From: Symbiodinium natans
Taxonomy: Eukaryota > Sar > Dinophyceae > Suessiales > Symbiodiniaceae
Length of the DNA stretch: 64,000 nt
Direction of reading: 5' to 3'
Assembly: GCA_905221605.1 (NCBI GenBank)
Contig: CAJNDS010002634.1
Coordinates: 746,001 to 810,000 of the forward strand
Part shown: positions 43,445-53,600 of the stretch, piece after piece
Layout: every line of letters starts with the position of its first letter
Numbering within the stretch: position 1 is the first letter of the stretch
Position numbers and translations under genes: made by a program
Notes under the pieces: generated by a model
The model's input: only the letters and a program-made list of their open reading frames with translations
Database searches by the model: none
What the model was told of the DNA's origin: nothing

Positions 43445-43495
43445 CCCGAACCCTAAGAAAGCAAGGCACATGAGGTGGCTGGTGTCTCTGCGCAG

Positions 43496-43552
43496 CACTC
43501 GCACGAGACAGCGCACCTATTTGGTGGACTTCTCGGCGCCACGGCTAAGAAG
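43496..43552 (+). CDS. Candidate exon HSHETAHLFGGLLGATAKK
   Basis: 57 nt, 19 codons, phase 0 to 0. Acceptor TGCGCAG|CAC, GT donor AAGAAG|GTTGC. AHLFGGLLG resembles the helix carrying the catalytic histidine of rhomboid-type proteins (AHLGGxLxG), but one exon is too little to decide. Flanked by CCCTAAA (left) and TTTAGGG (right). Confidence 0.45.
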
Positions 43553-44276
43553 GTTGCTGGTTTCGGGGATAGGGTTTAGGGTTTAGGGTAAGGGAAGTCC
43601 GTTGCCCAAAAAGGGCTTAGGGTTTAGAAGCCCTGACGACGAAGAGGGTTTGCGGTTTATGCCCGAAACGACCATGTGGAGATTATCAAGGTTGTGTGTG
43701 TGTCTGAAGTTTTTTTTGTTCTGGGGATTGGCTCCTCCACCCCCCGTTTTTTGAGCTGCAAGCAGCAAAAAACACTCGGCAGCCGCTTCCTCCCACTTCT
43801 AAATTACATCATCAGGACGAGATTCCGAAAACTTAGATCTGCTCCCTCTTCGCATGAAAGCTGAGGACGGAATTCTTACATGATGCTGATGTAGAGCAGC
43901 CCCAACATGCCTGGCTTTAGTGCTGCAGGTACAAGAGTGGGCCCCAGTTTAAATATTCTGGCACACATGGAAGAGGCTGCGCAGCCAGCAGTGGGACCCC
44001 TCCATACCCCTCCCATGGAAGCTACGCCTCTTCTAAGCTTCGAATCGTCTGGCAGCAACGATGCCGATGGAAGCCTTTTGAACATCATGGTCCTTAATTG
44101 GAATGGGTCAAAAATAGCCGGAGTCTCAAAGCCTCAGACTTGTGTGCGGAACGCTCTAATCAGCCCTCTTCGGGTACGAGCGGCGTGCTCGGGTCCCTTT
44201 TGACATCCAGTGTTCCTGCCTCTGCAGCTTTTGGGTTGATGTACAAGCCTATCCGCAGCTCAACCCCTGATCCCTT

Positions 44277-44375
44277 GGGATGCTCCCCCTTAGACTAACA
44301 GTCCTTTATAGGGATTATAGTACCCCCTTTTATCATCCCTATTAAGGAGTGTGAGTGTTTAGGGGGGAACATCCC
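44277..44375. mobile_element. MITE family B copy 5 (complete)
   Basis: GGGATGCTCCCCCTTAGACT at the left, TTTAGGGGGGAACATCCC at the right, both inner arms present (CAGTCCTTTATAGGGATTAT). Confidence 0.85.
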
Positions 44376-44524
44376 AACCAATCCCATCTAATCCCTACTC
44401 CACAAAGGGCCCAAAGCCTACAAGACGGCAAGGCTTGACAACCAACTAGTCAGGTGCCGGGATAGTGTTGCATTCTTCTTTCCGGGCTTAGCAGATCTTA
44501 TGTAGGAACATTCTCGTGATGACC

Positions 44525-44592
44525 AGATCTGCCAAAACCCCCTCAATTAAGGAATATCCTTAATTCAGGTGTATTGAAAGATCTGGGTAGTA
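44525..44592. mobile_element. Small palindrome, family N
   Basis: CCAGATCT near the left end, TTAAGGAATATCCTTAA at the centre, AGATCTGG near the right end. One copy only; it may simply be a hairpin. Confidence 0.4.
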
Positions 44593-44635
44593 CTATTTTC
44601 CTGATGGTTTAGAGGGGCATCCCAGACGTCACGCC

Positions 44636-44689
44636 ATGGCGCAGCTGCCCGAAGCGGCGGCAGAGGAAGTGGAGCTGGTGCCTTGCACT
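44636..44689 (+). CDS. Possible first exon of the RING-finger gene
   Basis: ATG in ACGCCATGGCG context, reading MAQLPEAAAEEVELVPCT, followed by TTTAGGG repeats. An internal exon from CATGGCGCAG| is an alternative. Confidence 0.4.
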
Positions 44690-47600
44690 GCCAAGACATG
44701 GCACAGGGCGTTTAGGGTTTAGGGTTTAGGGTTTAGGGGACCGGGTTCAAAAGGGTAAATTGCCAGTCGTATCCCCGTAGAATAATCTACTACCGCAAAC
44801 GCACACTCTACTTCAATAGGCCCATATAGAATTAATTTCCAGAGCCAAAGAGACCCGAGAAAGGCAGAGGGGCGGGTTGAGGATTGAGAAGGCGCAACCA
44901 CCTGTCAGCGCAGCGTTGCTTTTTCTGCACTTGAGGGTTTAAGATCTTCGGATCTTAGAGTTCAGGGTTGAGGGTTTAGGGCCAGTTTAGGGTTTAGGGT
45001 TAGGGTTCAGGGTTGAGGGTTTAGGGCCAGTTTGGGGTTTAGGGTTAGGTTTCAGAGCTGACGGTCTTAGAGTTTAGGATTTGTAGGATTTCCGTGTTGA
45101 GAAAGCACAAGGTGAAAGCGATCTATGGTGACGAGGCGGTCGAGGTTCGGGAGAACGTGATCCTGGTGGATCTCCAGCCGCTCTACATTGGGATGGGGTT
45201 AGGGTTTAGGGTTTAGGGTTTAGGGTTTAGGGTTTAGGGTTTAGGGATAATCCCTAAATTAAGGACTGTTAGTATAAGTTGGATCTCCAGCCACTCTACA
45301 CGTATCATTGCTGTGCGTCTTCGTGAGGTAGCCTTGTGGGACCGAATGAACCCTAAACATAGGGTCCAATATGCCCTAGACTACTGTAAAGTATATGCAC
45401 CATAAACGCTTTTCGTCCCCAAGGAGTGGCTTCATTGCGACTGAAGGACTCAGGTGTCGAAGGTTTGGGTGTGCCACGTGCTATCGACTGAGGCAAGGCT
45501 GCAGGTGCTCTGGCCCAGGATTCCTTGCAAAAGGCAGGCCGACCAGCGCTCCCCGCATCTCCACAGTACTAGTACCCAGAAACCCCCAAAACCCAAGCAA
45601 CCCTACAGGATTGGAATACTTCAGGGTGTTTAGAAGGCGAGCCAAAAAGGAGCATGGTCTTCAAAACAAGTTCTTAGACCCCCCCCCCCCCCCTAAACCC
45701 TATAAGCCCTGTAAGCCCTACAAAGCCAAGCAGGTCCCGTTAACCCTAAACCCTAAACCCTACACCCTACACCCTACACCCTAAACCCTAAACCCTAAAC
45801 CCGAAACCCTAAACCCTAAACCCTAAACCCTACCGCACTCCAAGGCCGCGCGTGGGACAAGGCACGGCCTTGGTCTCGGCCACAATGGCGCTGCGCATCC
45901 CCGATGGCCACCCCGCCACAGGTTTAGGGTTTATAGGGTTTAGGGTTTAGGGTTCAGGGTTTAGGGTTTAGGGTTTAGGGCTGGGGTTCAGGGCTTGTCG
46001 GGTTTAGGACCTTGGGCGTATTGAATTTGTAGAAGGGTTTCGGGTCCCTGGAGCGGGTGTCTGTTTTTGGGGGTTGAGTTTGGGTTTTGGTTCTTGGCGA
46101 TGCAACTTAGAAGTATCATCGTTGGGCAAGGTTCGGGTCACAAGCCTTTGGACGTTTTTTTCCCAAACCAATCGGAACCAATCGGCAAAGTCACGGGCAA
46201 GAAGTCAAGAGAAAGCGCGGACGCAAGCCGTTTGTGCCTTCTGTGCAGCGCCTGGGCACTTAAGAGAGGGGACGGCCCAGAACACCCCCCACCCCCCCCC
46301 CCCCCCCCCCCGAAGGGGCAGGAACCGCTTTAGACACGTAGGAGTTTGTTTTTTTTTTTCTAATGGTTTGTCGGCACTTCTTAGTGTGTCCTCTACTACA
46401 TCTTGGGCTGATCGCGAGGGGGAAACGAAGAAATAGGGGCAAATGAAGCCGATGAAAGCGAGGACGGAGTGTAGCAGAACAACTATGGGTCATCCACTTC
46501 TGGGTTCCTTTCACAGTAAAATATTGACCGCAGTCGAGCGGTAGGATTAGCCAGGCCTTTGCCCTTTGTGTGTCCCAGAAAGTCCTCAAGAAACTCGACA
46601 GCGCACCGAATTGTGGATGTGGATCCACAGAATGTTGTGCGAAGCTTTGGGTTTTTTAGCAAAAGTTTGTTCGAGAGGGTTTGGAGTTTAGGATAGCTTC
46701 AAGTCTGGCAGTCTGGCCCACCCCAGACCACAACCCTAGACTCTTAGACCAACACACCGTTTGGCCCGTGACCTGCCCCGTCTGAGGCTACCCGGGCCAA
46801 GCCGTGCCGGAGGCGAGACACTCGTAGGAAGCACGGTCTGGGGTCCCCAGCTCTACTGTAAAACCGCCCCCGTCCCCAGCTCTACTGTAAACCCGCCCCC
46901 CCCCCCCCCCCCCCAAGTTGCACGGCTGCCTTGGCACCACGGCTAGCGCGAAAATTTGCCTCCAAACCATACGTTGAAGTAGCGACGGTTTAGGGCCCTG
47001 TTTGATGGCTTCCTCAAAACAGAATCAGAAGTTGCGGAATGAGTCGGCGGCCGGCTATTTCCGTTTCTTCGACATGTTAGGGCAGCTACTCAAAAGAGCC
47101 GAACACCGTCCCTACACCCCCAAAAGGACCATCACCTCCTAGCCCTAAACCCTAAACCCTAAACCCTAAACCCTAAACAAGCCCGCAGGTATCCGTGTGG
47201 CGCTCCCGGGGCTTATCTGACTCCGGGCTGGGGAGCCTGCTTTCTGCGGCCAAGGCCTCCCTTGAAAGCAATGGCCCCTGGTCAGCAAAGCTACCCGGAT
47301 CATCCCGGAGGCAAGAGCAACAGTTCATTGGGAGCCGGGAAGTCTCAGCTCACAGAAGCCCTGACCCCCAAACCCTAAACCCCAAACCCCAAACCCTAAA
47401 CCCTAAACCCTAAACCCCAAACCCTAAACCCTAAACCCTAGATGAGCCCTAGGCCCTAAGCCCAGGTTTGGCTGAGGAAGGCTGCCTCTGCCCGCTGCTG
47501 GAAGATGTCAGCGAGGCCCTGGACAGTGCCAACGACGACAGTGACTTGGTAGCCCTAGGGTTTAAGGTTTAGGATGTAGGGTGTAGGGTGTGTAAGGTTT

Positions 47601-50600
47601 AGGGTTTAGGGTTTAGGGTTTAGGGTTTAGGGTTTAGGGTTTAGGGTTTAGGGTTTAGGGTTTAGGGTTAGGGTTTAGGGTTTAGGGTTTAGGGTTTAGG
47701 GTTTAGGGTTTAGGGTTTAGGGTTTAGGGTTTAGGGTTTAGGGTTTAGGGTTTAGGGTTTAGGGTGAGTGTGGGCTGCACTGAGCTTCTCACGACTCACA
47801 TGGAAGTTCAGGTGTGGACTTGAGATGGCTTGGAAGGGTGTTTGGTTCATATTACCTTAATATAGGGGGTTGTACTTCTAGGGTCTATGGCACCCAAGGT
47901 TTAGGGTTCATTTGGCCCTTCACATCGCCTTAAAAGGGGTTGTACTTCTAGGGTCTATGACCTCCAAGTCGAGGGTTCATTTGGCCCCCCAAGGCAGTGG
48001 TACCCTTTTTGGGGCCTTTTTTGGTTGAAGTGCAAGGTACCCAACCCAAAAGAGACCCTAAACCCTAAACCCTAAACCGTGGTTACTGGACGCCCAAGGT
48101 GAGTGCCTGATCTGCCTCCAGGCACGGGGTTCAGAGTGTAGGGCCTATCAGTCCTGGCATGAAGCAGTTTCCAGGTTCAAAAGGTTTAGGCTTTGGGGTG
48201 CTAAAGGGTTCAGGGTGCCAAAGTGTGGAAATCCTACAGAGAGGAGGGGGGTGAGGAGGGTGCAGTAACGTATGCCGGTTTTCTCCCGAACCTTAGTGAA
48301 GCGACCGAAATCTGAAATGCTCGCCGTTGCAGACAAAGGGGCAAAGCCTCGACACAGTGCTATGCAGTTTGGGTGCGGGGGATGGGGTTGCAGGGTTGCT
48401 TTAGGCTTTAGGGTGTAGGGTTAACCCTAAACCCTAAACCCTAAACCCTAAACCCTTGGTGTTTAAGCCCCCTGGCTGCTAGGTCTGCGGCAGCGTCACG
48501 GACGCCAGCGTGGTCCACGCCCCCTGCGACCACATCTTCCATGCCACGTGCCTGGGTCGCCCCTTGCCACGGTCTGCCTGTAGTTGCATTAAGAATTTGA
48601 ATGTAGTAGTAAGAATAAAAATAAGACTAATAATACTAATATTAATAGTAATAATAGAAGAGCAATAAGAATTTGAATGTAGTAGTAATAATAAAAATAA
48701 GACTAATAATACTAATATTAATAGTACTAATAGAAGAGCTCAGAATATAATGCGCTTCGAAGGTTCGGGGTGTGGGACGCTGGTTTGAGTTTGGGGTTTG
48801 GGAGCCCCCACAGAGCCCCACGCCTGCAAGGGATGGCAAGGGTGTCTGGCAGTCTGTCCCAATCTCCCCATCATGGCCCTCCTATATCCCACTTGGGAAT
48901 TATGTTTTATTTTTGTTTATAAGAATCCCAAGAGGATACTGAACATATTATTCTTATTAAGGTTCCAAGGGGAGTAGAGCCTTCGGTAGTTGACCATGAC
49001 CGCATCCCAAATCTAGACGGGCCATCTCTTTTAATTCTTCTGCCCTCAAAAACCTCGGAATTTTTGAAGACTCCGTAACCCTAAACCCTAAACCCTAAAC
49101 CCTAAACCAAGGCCGGAACCTAAGGTCTGAGAAGAAGCCCAGAGGGCTTCTGCAAGCCAATTCAAGGCTGAGGTTTTGGGCTCTAGGTCGGGGAGTCCTG
49201 GTAGTAGACGAGATAAACAGAAGCGATAGGGCCAAGTTAGCATGTAATGATTACTGAAGTGGCGGCATGAAACGAGCAAGCTATGGGAGCTCGGATTTGG
49301 TTCACGAGTCAGCTACGGCCTGTGGAGCGCTTAGGGTTTACGGTTTAGGGTTTAAGGGTTTAGGGTTTAAGGGTTTAGGGTTTATAGGGTCTCTGTGAGA
49401 GGGTCCCGGGTGAAGTGCGTGATAGCCCGCGTCAGATCACAAAGAGGACTGCACGGTCACGCGAGAGGTCTCGGCAGGACCCTTCATAGTACAAGCAACA
49501 GTGCAAAAAGGTTCGGTATGGTCCGGCCACAACTCAACTGCACAATCGCAAGCCCTGACCCTTTTCCTAGGTAGGATAAGGGGGACCCTTAAAAGGGAAC
49601 CCCTTCTGAACCCTCTTCTGGCTCTCTGGTCCATATCCCCAAGGGTCCCCCTTATCCTATCCCCTACCTTTTGAAATTCCGCAAGCAGAAGGATGGGCGC
49701 AGCTGAAGATTTCGGAGGCGCGAGAGGTAGCAACAGACAAAACACAGAGCCTTGGCCGCAAAGGGACCGTCCTTGTGCTGGGGTGTCTCCTTGCTTCGGT
49801 GACTGGAATTGTTGTATGTCTTCTGAGTGATAAAACGTGTACCCTGGGGACCACATGAACCGTAAAAATGGGGCCATATACACTGCACTGCTATGCTCCA
49901 TTTTTGGGTGTATATGAATCAAAAACCCTTTTAGGGTTCACGTCGTCCCTAAGGAACCGTCGACGGCCTACAGAAAACCTGGAAGCTTACAGATAAACAG
50001 TTCCCTCCCCCTCCATCCCTGCACCCTGGACTTCGAACACTACGTCGCACAGAATAGAAACCAAAAACCCCCTAAACCCTAAACCTTGGCATGTTCCCCC
50101 TTATACTAACAGTCCTTATTCTAATCCCTATTAAGGACTGTTAATATAACGTGGAAAAATCCCAACCTAAACTGTGTCACCTAAACCCCAAGGCCTTAAA
50201 TAGCCCCAATAAAGCAACAAGCCCTCGGCGACTGCGAGTCAGGAGCATCCGCTCCCAACGCGACGCGCTGTCCCGGGAACTGGCGGAGGTGACGTCGAGC
50301 GTGGCGGACCTGGTGGAGGAGGCCTTCGGGGTGTAGAATGTTAGGGGTTTGGGGTTTAGGGGTTTAAAGGGGTCTATGTTCATTCTTTGAGGGAGAGGAG
50401 GGAATCACGAGTGTTTCCTTTCGTTCTTCCTTCGTCGCCGGAGCCCCAGCAATCTGCCAGAGTCCCGGATGCAAAAAAGGGTCTCAGGTTGTAGGATGCA
50501 GGTTTAGAGCTTTGCTTCAATTAGACTTGAGGATCCCTGTTGCTCAGTAGAGAAAGACAAAATGTATCGAAATCGATGCTTGATGTATATGGTCTTTAAG

Positions 50601-53600
50601 CCCCGAATCTTTCGGTGTGCGAGGCTAGACCCTTTGTTTTGTTATTTCATCCCTGTGTTTCCTTCTCTTTTCTCAGTCCTCGAGCGACTTGGATTAGGCT
50701 CGACTCGACCCTCACTCTTAGCTTCCTGAGTATCCTGGATACTCAGGTCCTGTCGCCAGGCTAGGTAGGGAGCTCCCCGACAACCGTTTGAGTGGCCCAG
50801 AGTGGATTCCTTGTTTAGTTCGCAGGGATGAAATCAATCCGGGGGGGGGGGGGGGGGAAACGCCCACCTCTACCCACATCTCCCTTGAACGCGGACTGAC
50901 ACTGCATGCGCCCAAGAGCGTAGAACTATGAAATGCCCAAAAACTTGGTAGCCCAGTGGTACCCTTTTCCCATTTTTTGGTTCAAGGTTCCCTTATAAAG
51001 TAATCAACCCCACACAGGGTACCCTTTTTATGTGATGGTTGCTGGGCTACCGAGAAAAGGTGAGTCGACTTGAAGATCTGGTCGCCAAGCTGTCGGCCAG
51101 GCGCGAAGCGATTCGCAAGGCCCTTTGCGGGGTGCCAGAAAGAAATCATAGGGCGAATCATAGGGTTTAGGCAAAAGGGTTTAGGGTTATATTGCATTTG
51201 TGTTTAGAGTTATCGAGTTATCATGCGCAGACTGAGAACTGGCTCTTGGGAGTGTCATGAGTACGCCCTAGGGCAGGTGCTGCCGTTGCTTCTGGCACAG
51301 AACCGGAGCTCAAGTAGTTTCTCAGAGCCGGGCGTCGGTGACGCGAAGTGCTCGGGCAGGCGATTCGCATAGTCCAAGAGCAGAGTAGGCATGTACTCAT
51401 TATGCCATGTAGCGGCAGAAGGAACATGTTCTCCAAGATGCCAAGGTTGACCTGCCGTCGCCGTCATTTCTTCGGCCGTTCATGTAAGCCGATAATAAGC
51501 CAATACTCATGCTTCATCAATCGCCCTTTGCCTGCTCAGGCGCAGGAAGAGGACATGCAGGACGTGGAGCCTGAAGAGGAGCAGCGATGCCACTGAAGGG
51601 CCGAACTAAACATGACTTCAAGGAGATTTCCGTGTCTAGCTGAAAAGCTAATACCACGAAGCTATCATCTGTTTTCCTCAGAACACCCTAAACCCGTCCC
51701 CTGTCGTGCAGCCGTTGCAGGAGGGGGAGGAAGACGAGCCCCCTTTGGAGGAGCAGCTGGCGTCAGCAAAGATCGAGATCCCTGGCCTGTGGGGATGCCT
51801 TTCTGTAAGGTTTGGGGTTCAGGGTTTAGGGTTTAGGGCTCCTGAAGCCCCGCCCTCCAAGTTCTTTAGCTTTCGGGAAACCTACACGTTCTCGTAGAGA
51901 ATGACTTCGAAAGCCTTCAGAACTCCATGGCTCTTCTCAGGGTCCAGGGCCCCGAGAGCATAGCTGGATCAGTGTGGGGATGTGCCGGTACGATACTTGG
52001 CAGCTGCGTGCATAAAGCAGCCATCCGAAAACATTGATTTCATTCCATGGCCCCCCCCCCCCCCCGGGTTTAGGGTTCAGGGTTGAGGGTTTAGGGCTAA
52101 ACCCTAAACCCTCAAACCTCAACCCTATACCCCTACGTCTTGCTACATGATTCTGCCCAGAATTGGTTTTGGGGGTTCTGCAGGTCAGTGCTTTCGGGTT
52201 AGAGGTGAAAACGCTTGAAGCCACGACACCGGCGCGCACCGAAGGCTCAAGACAGTGCTGGCCAAAAAGCGCCGCGCTGACTTGACACTCGGACGCTGTG
52301 TAGGGGTTTCGGACTTCTTTAGGGCTTATCGGGGTTTGGTTCAAAAAAAAGGCTTCCACATTGCAGGGAGGTTGTGCAGGGTCCAGGAGAATAGGTGTAT
52401 GTGTGCTGGTTGTGCTTGTTATTTTCAGCCATATGTTGACTTGACTGCACTATGAGGAGGGAGGGAGCTGGAGAGAGACGAACTTGAGAATGTCGATACC
52501 TCTAAGGCCTGGTAATCCAGGATGTCAATGTATTTGTGAGGTGCTGAGTGGCCTAGAGATAGAATTTGATCCTGTTTCTGTGCCAAGGAAGCACGCTGAC
52601 CTCTCAGACCAGTATTCCAACATCGAGCAGGAGACGCCCAAGCCGGAAACCTTTTTGAGCCCAAACCCTGAACCCTAAGCCCTAAACCCGAACCCCCTAC
52701 TTATGACAGGCCATGATGGCCTGGAGACACATCGCTGTCAGTATGTGAAAACAGAGTATAGTATTTTCTATTATGTGTTTTTCATGTCTGATCTATATAT
52801 AGAGAGAGAGAGAGACTGTGTTTTTCATGGATACATATGTAGAAGCCCACATTCCTTTCTGCCATCGCTTCCCGCCCGCCAGAACCCATAGCAAGGTGGG
52901 GCTTAGAGATCACTGGCCGAGAACACAAGCAAAGAAGAGTTTTGTGTCGAGGGGGTCTTTTACAGGCTCAGTCCTACAGCCTTGGAGCCCTAATAGGCCC
53001 AAGTTGGGATGCTACCTGCTATGTTTAATCCCTATTAGGGACTCGTTGTATAAGGAGGGAACATCCCGGCTCGTTACCTTAATGCTCTGGAGACGCTTAG
53101 GGTCCCTTGTCAACATGTCTGGGTGAAGGTCCTTAATCCCAAACCTCAAACCCTAAACCCTACAGCACAGGAGCTCCGTGAAAGCACGGACGTGGAGTCT
53201 GCAGGTTCTCGGGGAGCCCTGAACCATATTTCTTTTGACCCGAATTCCCGGTTTCAGGGTTTAGGGCTATATAGGCAAGCCTGCAGCAAAAGGGCTATAT
53301 AGGGTTTAGGGTGTAGGGTTTAGTATAGGGTTTAGAAGTCGTGAACCTGGTCTAAAGAGCTCACAAACCCTACACATTCCCTGAATCATGCTCGGCTTGG
53401 CAGCGTTTGCGCCGGCTGGGCATGCGTGATGTTTGGGGACGTGTTGGTGAGGCATCCGGCAATATGCTTCAGGGCATATATGAGTATACATATACTATGA
53501 ATGCACAGTTAGGTGCATCATTTGCATCATCAAGAGTCTCTGGCTGAGCTCCGCTGCACTTTTCAGTCGATTGTCCAGCAGTCCTTGTTGCACTCTATAA

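Larger units (their letters stand above)
41813..43495. other. Stretch where the SulP C-terminus would be expected
   Basis: Heptamers (41821-41895), unique sequence open from 42051 to 42335 but not recognisable as SulP, TCAGCCCTAAACCC variants (42508-42590), a palindrome (42717-42812) and the array 43086-43444. No STAS domain seen. Confidence 0.45.

Noticed and set aside
50243-50336. Last exon of a gene ending in ...EEAFGV and TAG
   Set aside because: The AG|GC donor at 50321 and the exact phase match with the coiled-coil exon at 51060 make an internal exon more likely; kept as an alternative in the feature text.
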